A stretch of 54,489 nucleotides of DNA from Microgenomates group bacterium ADurb.Bin219 (GTDB taxonomy: Bacteria; Patescibacteriota; Microgenomatia; UM-FILTER-40-11). How positions within the stretch are numbered: position 1 is the first letter of the stretch; the number at the start of each line of letters is the position of its first letter. Under the pieces are notes generated by a model, which was not told the DNA's origin, made no database searches, and was given only the letters and a program-made list of their open reading frames with translations. This document shows, in pieces, positions 27,006 to 35,839 of the stretch. A program made the position numbers and the translations under genes. Where the stretch lies: NCBI GenBank assembly GCA_002069945.1, contig MWCH01000007.1, positions 1 through 54,489 of the forward strand, written 5' to 3'.

Positions 27006-28406
27006 ATGAAAATCTTATTGGTTAAGCCGGTTACGCCGCCAAATTTTGTTATCAATGTTGTTCCGCCTATCGGTTTAGGCTATTTGGCAACCGCTTTGCG
27101 CCAGGCCGGCTTTAAAAAAATCAAAATTTTGGATTGTGTTAAAGAAGGCTTGACTTTGGCCGATTTTAAAAGGGAGGTCAAAAAATTTAAACCCGACCTG
27201 GTCGGCTGGCAGATTTTTTCCCACGACTTGGAATCGCTTAAAGAAAGTTTGGCTATAGTTAAGGCTTCTAATCCAAAAACAATAACTCTTGCCGGCGGAC
27301 CGCATCCTTCCGGTTTTCCCGAGGAGGTTTTGGCCGATTTCTCTCAACTGGATTACGCTTTTAAGGGCGAGTCGGAAATCGGTTTGCCTTTATTGGTTAA
27401 AAAAATTGAGGGGAAGAAGATTGATTTGACAAAAATTCCGGGTTTAATTTGGCGTCGGGGTAAAAAAATCGTTGTCAACCAGCAGGTTTTTTTCTGCGAT
27501 TTGGACAAGTTGGGGATGCCGGCCTGGGATTTATTAAAGCCGCAAGATTATCCGGAAGCGCCTCAGGGCGTGATTTTTAAAAACCTGCCCATTGCGCCTA
27601 TTATGGCAACCCGCGGCTGTCCTTTTCAATGCACTTTTTGCGCCGGAAAAACGGTAACAGGTTTAAAAATCCGCTCCCGATCCGTAACCAATCTTTTGGC
27701 GGAGATTGAATTATTGTACCGGGATTACGGCATTCGCGAAATTCATTTTTTGGACGACAACTTTACTTTTAACAAACAATACGTTAAGGATTTTTGCCGG
27801 CAGTTGCTGCAAAAAGATTTTAAGATTTCCTGGTGCTGTCCGAACGGAGTCCGCTTGGATACTTTGGATTTGGAGGTTTTAACTTTGATGAAAAAAGCCG
27901 GTTGTTATTATATTTCCGTCGGTATTGAATCTGGTTCAGATCGGATTTTAAAACTGATGAGGAAAAGCCTAAAGGTCAAAGATATTCGTTGCCAGATAAA
28001 GTTGATTAAAAGAGCCGGTTTGACGGTTAACGGATTTTTTATTCTCGGCTATCCCGGGGAAACCAAAAAAGAAATGGAAAAAACAATTAAGTTTTCTCAA
28101 AACCTGGGCTTAACCCGGGCCGCTTTTTATAATTTTTTGCCCTTGCCGGGAACCGAAGCTTACCGTCAATTGATCCAAACGGGGGAGATTTCAGCAGACG
28201 GCTTTGATTTTAGCCGAACCTTTCAATCGGAAACGCCTTATTCGCCCAAAGGAGTGAGTAAATCGGAGCTAAAAAAGCTCCAGGAAAAAGCCTATTGGCA
28301 ATTTTATCTGCGGCCGGCAGTTCTTTTTGCTCTTTTAAAAGAAATCCGTTCCTATAATCAAATTAAATATCTTTTCCGGAGAGCAAGAACCTATTTAAAA
28401 TTTTAA
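27006..28406 (+). CDS. B12-binding-domain radical SAM protein
   Basis: 466 residues. Cobalamin-type domain first ('VPPIGLGYLATALRQAGF', 'TLAGGPHPSGFP'), then the radical SAM core with 'RGCPFQCTFC' near residue 204 (CxxxCxxC), 'EIHFLDDNFTF' and 'SVGIESGSDRIL', and a C-terminal helical region. It is close in layout to the 10003 protein. A carbon methylation or ring/chain rearrangement is expected; substrate unknown. The next gene starts on the base after its stop. Confidence 0.87.
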   Translation: MKILLVKPVTPPNFVINVVPPIGLGYLATALRQAGFKKIKILDCVKEGLTLADFKREVKKFKPDLVGWQIFSHDLESLKESLAIVKASNPKTITLAGGPHPSGFPEEVLADFSQLDYAFKGESEIGLPLLVKKIEGKKIDLTKIPGLIWRRGKKIVVNQQVFFCDLDKLGMPAWDLLKPQDYPEAPQGVIFKNLPIAPIMATRGCPFQCTFCAGKTVTGLKIRSRSVTNLLAEIELLYRDYGIREIHFLDDNFTFNKQYVKDFCRQLLQKDFKISWCCPNGVRLDTLDLEVLTLMKKAGCYYISVGIESGSDRILKLMRKSLKVKDIRCQIKLIKRAGLTVNGFFILGYPGETKKEMEKTIKFSQNLGLTRAAFYNFLPLPGTEAYRQLIQTGEISADGFDFSRTFQSETPYSPKGVSKSELKKLQEKAYWQFYLRPAVLFALLKEIRSYNQIKYLFRRARTYLKF

Positions 28407-29555
28407 ATGATTAAAAAAAAGAATCCCTCTCTTTCCGTGGTCATGCCTTGTTTAAACGAGGAGAAAACCGTTGGTATTTGTGTTAAAAAGGCCAAAGAAG
28501 TATTGAGAAAAAATAAAATTTCCGGTGAAGTGATTGTGGTTGATAACGGTTCAACCGACAACTCAGCCAAGGAAGCGGAAAAAGCCGGCGCGATTGTTGT
28601 TAAAGAGGCGCATAAAGGCTATGGGAGCGCTTATTTGGCCGGATTTCGGCAAGCAAAAGGGGATTGGCTGGTAATTGGAGACAGTGACGGTACTTATGAC
28701 TTTAGCGATTTGCCCAAATTAATTAAACCGTTGGGGGAAGGATATGATTTGGTTGTCGGTTCAAGGTTAAGCGGCCGGATTAAAAAAGGAGCGATGCCTT
28801 TTTTGAATCGTTATTTGGGGACGCCTTTCCTGAATTTTTTTTTGCGCTGGTTTTACAAAATTAAAATTTCCGACAGCCAATCGGGGATGAGGGCTTTTAC
28901 GCGGTCGGCCTTTGAACAATTAAAATTAAAGACACTGGGAATGGAATTCGCTTCGGAGATGCTGGTCAGGGCTTCTCAGGTTGGTTTAAAGATCGGCGAA
29001 GTGCCGATAAGCTATTGGCCAAGACAGGCGCCGACAAAACTTTCCCGCTTCCGTGACGCCTGGCGCCATATCCGCTTTATGCTGCTTTTTGCGCCGACCT
29101 ATGTTTTCCTTTTTCCCGGAGGGCTATTTATGGGGTTGGGCTTGTTGGGCTTGGTTTTATTGGCGAAAGGTCCTTTTTGTTTTTCTTCCGGATATTGTTT
29201 GGATTTCCACGCGATGATTTTAGCCAGCATGCTGGCTTTACTGGGATACCAGGTGGTGATGCTCGGAGTTTACGCCAAGGTTTTTTCTTATGTTTCCGGC
29301 CTGGATAAAGGCGGCTGGACCATCAATACAACCTTGCGCTATTTTAAATTGGAAAAAGGTCTTGTTTTGGGTTTTATTGTTACACTAGTAGGTTTTTTGA
29401 TAGGCTTTGTTACCTTTCTTAATTGGGCAAGGGCAGGTTTTGGTTTTCTTTGGGCGATCAGGCCGGCAATTATCTCCCTGACTTTATTGGTTTTGGGAAT
29501 GGAGATCATTTTTTCTTCTTTTTTTCTCTCCATTTTGGGGCTGGAAAGAAAATAA
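28407..29555 (+). CDS. GT2 glycosyltransferase with C-terminal membrane helices
   Basis: 382 residues. GT-A domain (1-235): 'SVVMPCLNEEKTV', 'VIVVDNGSTDNS', 'HKGYGSAYLAGF', 'IGDSDGTYDF' (DxD site), 'DSQSGMRAFTR'. It is followed by four hydrophobic segments (~225-375). The layout matches GtrB/DPM-like enzymes that glycosylate a polyprenyl phosphate at the membrane. It follows the radical SAM gene without a gap, suggesting they act on the same lipid-linked intermediate. Confidence 0.85.
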   Translation: MIKKKNPSLSVVMPCLNEEKTVGICVKKAKEVLRKNKISGEVIVVDNGSTDNSAKEAEKAGAIVVKEAHKGYGSAYLAGFRQAKGDWLVIGDSDGTYDFSDLPKLIKPLGEGYDLVVGSRLSGRIKKGAMPFLNRYLGTPFLNFFLRWFYKIKISDSQSGMRAFTRSAFEQLKLKTLGMEFASEMLVRASQVGLKIGEVPISYWPRQAPTKLSRFRDAWRHIRFMLLFAPTYVFLFPGGLFMGLGLLGLVLLAKGPFCFSSGYCLDFHAMILASMLALLGYQVVMLGVYAKVFSYVSGLDKGGWTINTTLRYFKLEKGLVLGFIVTLVGFLIGFVTFLNWARAGFGFLWAIRPAIISLTLLVLGMEIIFSSFFLSILGLERK

Positions 29556-29584
29556 TTGGTATTTAATCAGTTTGTGGAACTCAC

Positions 29585-30505
29585 TTACTTATTTGTTTTT
29601 AAAAATCCGGCTATGAATCCCAAGCTCCAGCCCAGAAACCACAAGCAAAAAATCAGCCAATAGGTATAGAAAAGGACGGTTTTTTTAGCAAACGAAAGAT
29701 AAATTGAGACGGCCAGAAAAACCATAAAAGCCGGTAATATTCCCACGAGCGAGATTAAGGCCAAAGAGGGGAGAAAATGAAACCAACGGGCCATTTTTGG
29801 GTGAAGTTTGATGGCCTGACTTCGTCCGAAAGCAAAACGGTAAAACTGGATGAATATTTTTTTATATGTTGGCCGGCGGTAGTGATTAACTACAACCCTT
29901 GGCGTAAAAAGAATTTTATAACCGTTTTTTAATAAGCGAAAATCCAGTTCTTCATCTTCGCAGGTTAATAAATCGGGATTAAAATTGCCGGCTTTTAAAA
30001 TTGGGCTTTTTCTATAAAGCACGTTACAGCCGGGATTATGATATGTTTCCGTAATCTTGTTTGAAGAAAATCCATAGCGGGAGCCGGGTTTGGTCAATAA
30101 ACTAATGACTTCACCGGCTGCTTTGGCAAAATTGGTATCGTCTTTTGGGGTGATATTTGGTCCGCCGACAGAAGCTACTTGGTCGTTTTTTAATTCGGCC
30201 AGAAGCCCTTTTAACCAGTTTTTCGGAACAACACAATCGGCATCGGTAAAAGCAATTAATTCGCCCCTGGCTTTTTCAACGCCGATTTTGCAGGCGGCCC
30301 CGCGAATTTTTAAAGGATTATGATAAACTTTGGCGCCAAATTTGCGGGCAATGGCAATTGTTTTGTCAATTGAGCCGCCGTCAACAACAATCAACTCCTG
30401 TTTGACTTTCGGGTAAGCGATTTTTTTTAACGATTCAAGACAATGGGGAAGGTTTTTTTCTTCGTTAAGAGTAGGGATGATAATTGAAACAAGCGGCAGA
30501 TTCAT
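29585..30505 (-). CDS. GT2 glycosyltransferase with membrane tail
   Basis: 306 residues. Motifs 'SIIIPTLNEEKNL', 'LIVVDGGSIDKT', 'FTDADCVVP' (DxD) and 'CEDEELDFRLLKNG' (the ED catalytic-base motif plus acceptor loop) are all present; two helices end the protein (~240-300). This is typical of processive or single-step glycan-building GT2 enzymes. The start overlaps the end of the upstream radical SAM gene (30502) by 4 bp. Confidence 0.87.
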   Translation of the reverse strand: MNLPLVSIIIPTLNEEKNLPHCLESLKKIAYPKVKQELIVVDGGSIDKTIAIARKFGAKVYHNPLKIRGAACKIGVEKARGELIAFTDADCVVPKNWLKGLLAELKNDQVASVGGPNITPKDDTNFAKAAGEVISLLTKPGSRYGFSSNKITETYHNPGCNVLYRKSPILKAGNFNPDLLTCEDEELDFRLLKNGYKILFTPRVVVNHYRRPTYKKIFIQFYRFAFGRSQAIKLHPKMARWFHFLPSLALISLVGILPAFMVFLAVSIYLSFAKKTVLFYTYWLIFCLWFLGWSLGFIAGFLKTNK

Positions 30506-31902
30506 TTTTTAAGCATTTTCGGCAAGGCAAAAAACCCGGTTCTTATTAGCCGAAAAAGGTCGTCTTTTGAGTTAAGACTGCCAAGGGTATTAAATAAGTA
30601 TTTCGGAGTGAAGTAGATTGAACGCATGGCCTTAAAACGCCAATAATTAAGTTGTTCGGCTGTTAGCTGGGGATAGTTGATTTGATTATTTTGTTTAAGG
30701 CAGCCTTTTTTCTTCAGATAATTAAAAAGGGGAGTTTCCGGTTGGGGCTGGGGAATAAAAAACTGATAGCCCTCAATCCCCAACTCCTGAGCCCATTTGA
30801 TAGTATTCTTAATAGTTTGTTCGGTTTCTCCCGGAAGGCCGAGAATAAAATCGCCGTGGATTTTTAAACCGGATTTTTGGGCGTCTTCGGTAAATTTCTT
30901 CATTATTCCCGGAGTTGTGCCTTTATTAATATTTTTTAAGATTGCCGGATCGGCGCTTTCGTAACCGACATGGAGAAAACGGCAGCCGGCCTTTTTCATC
31001 AATTTCAAAGTTTTCAAATCCATCAGGGCGTCGGCGCGGGCATAACAGGACCAGGTAATTTTGATTTTTCTTTTAATAATCAATTGGCTTATTTCTTTGG
31101 CCCGCCAAGCGGGGAGAGTATCGTCCTGAAAAAAAACTTCTTTGACTTCGGGCAATTCTTTTTTAATAAAAAGAAGTTCTTGAATGACATTTTCGGGGCT
31201 TCTTGTTCGGTAATTGGCCGCTCCGCGGTGAATGGTATTGGGCCAAAGGCAAAAAGAGCATTTTCCCCAGGAACAACCGCGGCCGGTAAATAAATCAACA
31301 AAAGGGTGGAGCAAACTGGCCTGGTGATATTTTTCAATGTTTAAATGTTTTTTGTACACTTCGGTGACAAAGGGGAATTGGTTCAATTGCTCCGGTTTCA
31401 GAAAATCTCTTTCCGGATTAACCATAATTTCTTTTCCCCGGCGAAAAACCAATCCCTTAATCTTTTCCGGAGGTTTTTTATTGGCCAAATCAAGCAAAAC
31501 CTGGTCAAATTCGCGGGGAATAATGGCGTCAATTTCTTTGTTTTGGCTTAAGATTTTTTGGGGATGGGTGCTGCACCACGGTCCGACCAATACTATCTTG
31601 CTGCCGTTGATTTTTTTTATTTTCAAGCCGATTTTTAAGTCGTTGGTCAGGCTTTCGGCGGAGATATAAAGAGCGGTTATTTCCGGCCGGAATTGTTTAA
31701 CCCGGGAATAGACTTCAGCCGGGGAAAGATGGGCGACTAAAGCGTCCAGAAGCTTGGCCTTGTGGCCGTGTTTTTCCAGCCAGCCGGTAGCATAGGCCAA
31801 AAATATCGGATACCAATTACTGCCGGAAATGGAAGGCCAGGTGCTGCGGGCGGAGCGGATATAGTTTTCCTTAAAAGGCGGATTTAGCAAAAGGACTTTC
31901 AT
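30502..31902 (-). CDS. B12-binding-domain radical SAM protein, Cx4Cx2C variant
   Basis: 466 residues from the ATG at 31902 (MKVLLLNPPF, the classic start of this family). The longer frame to 31974 runs into the divergent neighbour and is not used. TGATAAAAT, an extended -10, ends 8 nt before this ATG. The cluster motif is 'GRGCSWGKCSFC' near residue 206, with four residues between the first two cysteines, a known variation in B12 radical SAM enzymes. 'EVFFQDDTLP' and 'HVGYESADP' follow. Substrate unknown; overlap with the GT2 gene suggests a joint pathway. Confidence 0.85.
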   Translation of the reverse strand: MKVLLLNPPFKENYIRSARSTWPSISGSNWYPIFLAYATGWLEKHGHKAKLLDALVAHLSPAEVYSRVKQFRPEITALYISAESLTNDLKIGLKIKKINGSKIVLVGPWCSTHPQKILSQNKEIDAIIPREFDQVLLDLANKKPPEKIKGLVFRRGKEIMVNPERDFLKPEQLNQFPFVTEVYKKHLNIEKYHQASLLHPFVDLFTGRGCSWGKCSFCLWPNTIHRGAANYRTRSPENVIQELLFIKKELPEVKEVFFQDDTLPAWRAKEISQLIIKRKIKITWSCYARADALMDLKTLKLMKKAGCRFLHVGYESADPAILKNINKGTTPGIMKKFTEDAQKSGLKIHGDFILGLPGETEQTIKNTIKWAQELGIEGYQFFIPQPQPETPLFNYLKKKGCLKQNNQINYPQLTAEQLNYWRFKAMRSIYFTPKYLFNTLGSLNSKDDLFRLIRTGFFALPKMLKK

Positions 31903-31952
31903 CAGCTTGTATTTTATCACAGCCAGAAAGGGAAAATTTTGACGGAAAAAGG

Positions 31953-31958
31953 TATACT
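31953..31958 (+). promoter_or_regulatory. -10 box directly before the 31968 start
   Basis: TATACT ends 9 nt before the ATG at 31968; no ribosome site or convincing -35 is visible. The upstream in-frame TTG at 31962 would leave even less room. Confidence 0.5.
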
Positions 31959-31967
31959 GTCTTGAAA

Positions 31968-33365
31968 ATGACAAAAAAAGTTGTTTTGGTTCAACCGAAT
32001 TACAAAGTCAAGGCCGACGCGGAAATCTGGACAACCAATCCGCCGCTTGGCCTTTTGTATCTGGCGGCGGTTTTGGAAAAAAATAAAATTCCGGTCAAAA
32101 TTATTGACGCAAATGTTGAAAATCTCAGCTGGCGGAAAGCGGTTTCTTTAATTAAAAAAGAAAAGCCGGATTTTGTCGGTTTCAGCATTATGACTCCGGC
32201 AGCCGATTGGTCGGCCAAGGTAGCCAAAAATCTCAATTCGCCAATAATCAAAATTGCCGGGGGACCCCATGCTTCCGCTTTGCCGAAGGAAATTTTATTT
32301 TCCGGTTATGACCTTTGTATTATCGGCGAAGGCGAAGAAACCCTTTTGGAAATTGTTCAGGGCAAAGATCGGTCAATAATTAAAGGAATTGCTTACAGGA
32401 AAGGGAGAAAGGTAATTATCAATCTTCCGAGGACTCCGCTAAATCCCAACAAATTGCCCTTACCGGCACGTCATTTGATTGTTAAAGGAGGAACGGACAA
32501 GCCCTATCTTTCTGCTGGAACCCGCTACTATCCCTGGGCCCAGATATTGACCAGTCGGGGTTGTCCCTATAATTGCTATTTTTGCAATAAAAATATTTTC
32601 GGTTATCAATTCCGGCCGCGGACCCCGGCTAATGTTTTAAGGGAAATTGATTTTTTGGTCAAAAACTACCGGGTTCGGGAAATTGATTTTTACGACGACA
32701 GCTTCAATTTTGATATTAAAAGGGCGGAAAAAATTATGGATTTGATAATAAAAAGAAAATACAAATTGTATTTACGTTTTTCCAACGGAATAAGGGCGGA
32801 TAAAGTAACCGGAAGATTGTTGAGAAAGATGAAGAAAGCGGGGACCGACTATATTGCTTACGGAATTGAATCCGGAGACGAAAGGGTTTTAAGTATGATT
32901 CCCAAGGCGGAGAGTTTGGATCAAATCAGAAAAGCGGTCAAGCTGACCAATAAAATCGGAATTCCGGTTACCGGCTTTTTTATTTTGGGTCTTTTGGGTG
33001 ATACCCGGGAATCAATGCAAAGAACCATTGATTTTGCCAAAAGTTTGCCGTTTGACCGGATTATTTTAAATATCGCGGCGCCTTTTCCGGGAACCAGAAT
33101 GTGGCGTTTGATTAAAGAAAAAAAAGGGAAAATTCTGATTAAAAAATGGCAGGATTTTTACAATACTTCGGGCAAAATGGTTTTTACCTTTCCCGGGATG
33201 GCTTCTCCCGTTGAAGTGGAAGAAATGTATCGCCGGGCCCACCGCGACTTTTATTTCCGGCCGCAATATCTTTTAAAAAATTTACCCCGCCTTTTTTCTT
33301 TAAGCCAATTACCGATTATGTATCGGGGGCTGAAAAGAATCTTTTTTTCGTTACGGACTGACTGA
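31968..33365 (+). CDS. B12-binding-domain radical SAM protein
   Basis: 465 residues from the ATG at 31968. Cobalamin-type N-terminal part ('NPPLGLLYLAAVLEKN', 'KIAGGPHASALP', 'CIIGEGEETL'), radical SAM core with 'RGCPYNCYFC' near residue 198, 'EIDFYDDSFNFD' and 'YGIESGDERVL', and a C-terminal helical part. It is divergent from the 30502 gene. Same family-level function as its three relatives; substrate unknown. Confidence 0.87.
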   Translation: MTKKVVLVQPNYKVKADAEIWTTNPPLGLLYLAAVLEKNKIPVKIIDANVENLSWRKAVSLIKKEKPDFVGFSIMTPAADWSAKVAKNLNSPIIKIAGGPHASALPKEILFSGYDLCIIGEGEETLLEIVQGKDRSIIKGIAYRKGRKVIINLPRTPLNPNKLPLPARHLIVKGGTDKPYLSAGTRYYPWAQILTSRGCPYNCYFCNKNIFGYQFRPRTPANVLREIDFLVKNYRVREIDFYDDSFNFDIKRAEKIMDLIIKRKYKLYLRFSNGIRADKVTGRLLRKMKKAGTDYIAYGIESGDERVLSMIPKAESLDQIRKAVKLTNKIGIPVTGFFILGLLGDTRESMQRTIDFAKSLPFDRIILNIAAPFPGTRMWRLIKEKKGKILIKKWQDFYNTSGKMVFTFPGMASPVEVEEMYRRAHRDFYFRPQYLLKNLPRLFSLSQLPIMYRGLKRIFFSLRTD

Positions 33366-33400
33366 TGCCCAATTAATTTTAGATTTGCCTTCTATTCCTC

Positions 33401-33427
33401 TTGACAAGAAAAAAAAACTGGTATACT
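33401..33427 (+). promoter_or_regulatory. Promoter of the small Ig-like protein
   Basis: TTGACA (33401-33406), 15-nt spacer, extended -10 TGGTATACT (hexamer 33422-33427). The ATG at 33439 follows 11 nt later, so the leader is only a few nucleotides. Confidence 0.55.
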
Positions 33428-33438
33428 CTCAAATTAGA

Positions 33439-33852
33439 ATGAAAACAAGGACACTTCTTTTAACTCTTCTTTTGGTTTTTTTAGCCACACTCTTAATTCT
33501 GGTTTTTTCCCTTACCCGGGCAAGGACGATTTTCTTTGGCCGGGCCAGCGGTGAAACTTACAGTTTAACCAATTCTTATGTTTTTGCTTCGCCTCTTTCC
33601 GCCAGGTCGGTGAGTGAAAAAATTCGGGTCACGGTTTTTTTGCTTGACGATAAAGGCCGGGGAGTTTCCGGAAAAAGAATTAATTTAGCTTCAGCACCTA
33701 TAGGAGTTAATTTCGTCAGCCTCCAGGCGGATACGGATAAAATGGGCCAGGCGGTTTATGACTTAACCTCGCCGGTTGCCGGTCAATTCGTCATTACGGC
33801 TTCGGTAGAAGGCGCTTCTTTTCCCCAGACGGTTACCGTCAGGTTTGAATAA
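33439..33852 (+). CDS. Membrane-anchored single Ig-like (Big) domain protein
   Basis: 137 residues from the ATG at 33439 (MKTRTLLLTLLL); an earlier in-frame codon at 33385 lies upstream of the promoter and is rejected. One N-terminal helix (~5-28), then a bacterial Ig-like domain: 'IRVTVFLLDDKGRGVSGKRI' in pieces (VTVFLLDDKGRGVSG), 'TDKMGQAVYDLTSP' and 'GQFVITASVEG', the usual invasin/intimin strand pattern. It faces outward and likely serves as a surface spacer or adhesin subunit. It converges with the 33883 gene. Confidence 0.72.
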   Translation: MKTRTLLLTLLLVFLATLLILVFSLTRARTIFFGRASGETYSLTNSYVFASPLSARSVSEKIRVTVFLLDDKGRGVSGKRINLASAPIGVNFVSLQADTDKMGQAVYDLTSPVAGQFVITASVEGASFPQTVTVRFE

Positions 33853-33882
33853 CCCCTTCTAAATTTTTCTTAACGAAAGACT

Positions 33883-34821
33883 TTATAAATTGTTGGTTGT
33901 AGTTTCTTTTTCTCTGATTCCCCGGAGGAGGACTTTGACAAAAAGAAAAGAAAGGATCGGAATTTCCAGCCAGATAATCTTAACCGGATCGTCAATAATA
34001 GCCCTGATCCAAAGAAAAATTTGGATTAGGATTAGGCCGAAAAAGTAGGCAATTTTTTCCCAAAAAGAAAGCGATTTAAAAGAAAGGGTAAAGCTTTTCG
34101 GCGAACCCGGTTCTTCGTCTTTAAAACCGGCCAGGTTGGGCTTAAGAAAGCTGGCGACAAAGATCTTTTGTTCTGCCGGTTCGGCTGAGGGCAAATTAAA
34201 TTCAAAATCTCCCTGGTCATCCGATTGAACATCCAAAAAGGGAGCGGTTTTGGCAAAAACGCTTTTGACCAGATTTTCCTGAATAATTTGCCAGAGGGTT
34301 GTTTCCGTTTGAGCGTAAAGGTAAACTCTGACGCGCGAGTCGGGAAAAGTCCGGCCGGAAGCTATGGCGGTTTCTTCGTTGGTGACAATGCCGGTAGAAA
34401 GATTAAGTGTCGGTGGCATCAGGATATTTTCCATAACCACATTTTGGTTGTTTACCGGTTCGGGTAAGAACAACGGCGGAGAAGCCTGGCCGTTGGTGTC
34501 CTGGGCAATTAAACAAAGTTCACCCACTTTATTGGGCAGAAAAACAAAGCGAAAAAGAAAAAAGCCGTTTTGATCGGCCGTGACGCGGCCGGAAAGGCTA
34601 TTGGCTGAAGAGGTAAGGGTAACCAAGGCAAAAGGAGAAGTCCAGCCGGAAAGAGTTAAATAATATTCACCGATGCGGGCGGAAACTTTGGTCGGTGCCT
34701 GGATTCCCTTAACAGTTGGCGTTTCCGGAGGTGGCGGAGAAGGTTTATTGATCAAATTGGCAATGACAATCAAGAAGATGACCAAGCCTAAAAAAAGAAT
34801 TTGTTTTTTTTGTTTATCCAT
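33883..34821 (-). CDS. Surface protein with two Ig-like domains between membrane helices
   Basis: 312 residues: N-terminal helix (~8-25), proline-rich linker ('KPSPPPPETPTVKG'), first beta domain (~40-120, 'GWTSPFALVTLTSSAN', 'VTADQNGFFLFRF'), second (~130-230, 'ASGRTFPDSRVRVYLYAQ', 'SDDQGDFEFNLP'), then two C-terminal helices (~255-305). Such modules carry repeated 'D.nG.F.f' strands seen in carboxypeptidase-regulatory or Big folds. Last gene of the surface operon that begins at 40041; function unknown beyond envelope structure. Confidence 0.65.
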   Translation of the reverse strand: MDKQKKQILFLGLVIFLIVIANLINKPSPPPPETPTVKGIQAPTKVSARIGEYYLTLSGWTSPFALVTLTSSANSLSGRVTADQNGFFLFRFVFLPNKVGELCLIAQDTNGQASPPLFLPEPVNNQNVVMENILMPPTLNLSTGIVTNEETAIASGRTFPDSRVRVYLYAQTETTLWQIIQENLVKSVFAKTAPFLDVQSDDQGDFEFNLPSAEPAEQKIFVASFLKPNLAGFKDEEPGSPKSFTLSFKSLSFWEKIAYFFGLILIQIFLWIRAIIDDPVKIIWLEIPILSFLFVKVLLRGIREKETTTNNL

Positions 34822-34867
34822 AAAATCAGGATTTTGTTGACAATAGAAATATTATAGACTGAGCGGT

Positions 34868-35839
34868 TTAGGAATTTAAAGGGGAGTCGGGAGGAATAAC
34901 TATTTTTTCTTTGTTTTTTCCTTTTTGACCAAGCCAATAGCCGATCAGAACCAGAATTGCCAAACCAAAGACAACCGCCAGGATTATTTTCCAAGGCAGC
35001 ACCCAAAAATATAAATAGCCGGCGAGAACCTGACCGGTGGTGCCGTAGCTGCCGTTTAAAGTCGCTTTATAGCGGCCGAAAAGCCACTTTTTTTCCAGAG
35101 TATTGGTTAAGGAGCGGACGGCATAGGGAAAAATTCTTCTTTCTTCAATTTGAAAACGGCTGATATTTTTTCCGAACAAATCGGTAATGACAATTGAACC
35201 CCGGGGGGTAATATCCAAATCCGATTGATTTTCAATTTGGGTAGTGATGGTAATCGGGCCGTATTCGGAAAAGCGGGGAGCGCTAAATTTTCTCAAATAG
35301 GCCATTTCCGTTACCGGTCCTTCAACAATTAATTTAAAAAGTGAGGCGATTCGGGTTTCAACCGCCGAACCGGATTGATTTTCCTTTAAGCCGTTTTCAA
35401 CCGGAGTAAAATAAACGGAGGCGTAATGACCGCCCGGAAGAGCGTCCGGCGGAACAATAACGGCAACATCAAAAACTTTGGAAGAACGGGGATTGATGGT
35501 AAATTCGGTCGGGGAAACAATCATCCAGGAAGAAAGGCTCCAACGGCCGGAAACCGCTTCTTCCACAAAACTGGGGGTTCCTTTGTCATCCAGAACAATA
35601 AAATCCCTAAGGTTGGCTTTAACCGTGATCGGTTCGTCGGTTTCGTTTCTGACTTTAACGTTGGCCGAGATTTGTTTGCCGGCCTTGGTTTTAAAATCTT
35701 GAGAAGGAGGAACGACTGTTAAGGTTCTTGGGGTTTGAGCAAAGACTACGCCTCGGCACAGAATACAAAGCGCGAAAGTTAAAACCAAACCGCAAAGTGC
35801 CGAAATTCTAGTTTTTGAATGATTATCTTGATTTTTCAT
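34868..35839 (-). CDS. DUF916/WxL-interacting-like surface protein (unit 1)
   Basis: 323 residues. Signal peptide with cleavage after 'GVVFA', then 'LTVVPPSQDFKTKAGKQISANVKVRN' (in short: PPSQDFKTKAGKQ), the opening of DUF916-type domains, followed by 'GGHYASVYFTPVENG', a second beta domain (~185-275), and a C-terminal helix ('IILAVVFGLAILVLIGYWLG') with basic tail. The order (signal, DUF916-like, second Ig-like, anchor) matches the WxL-interacting proteins of Gram-positives, which bind peptidoglycan and WxL proteins. It starts on the base following the stop of its WxL-like partner. Confidence 0.6.
   Translation of the reverse strand: MKNQDNHSKTRISALCGLVLTFALCILCRGVVFAQTPRTLTVVPPSQDFKTKAGKQISANVKVRNETDEPITVKANLRDFIVLDDKGTPSFVEEAVSGRWSLSSWMIVSPTEFTINPRSSKVFDVAVIVPPDALPGGHYASVYFTPVENGLKENQSGSAVETRIASLFKLIVEGPVTEMAYLRKFSAPRFSEYGPITITTQIENQSDLDITPRGSIVITDLFGKNISRFQIEERRIFPYAVRSLTNTLEKKWLFGRYKATLNGSYGTTGQVLAGYLYFWVLPWKIILAVVFGLAILVLIGYWLGQKGKNKEKIVIPPDSPLNS

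Noticed and set aside
31902-31974. Longer N-terminus of the 30502 radical SAM protein
   Set aside because: It overlaps the divergent gene start and lies upstream of the extended -10 box; MKVLLLNPPF is the usual family start.
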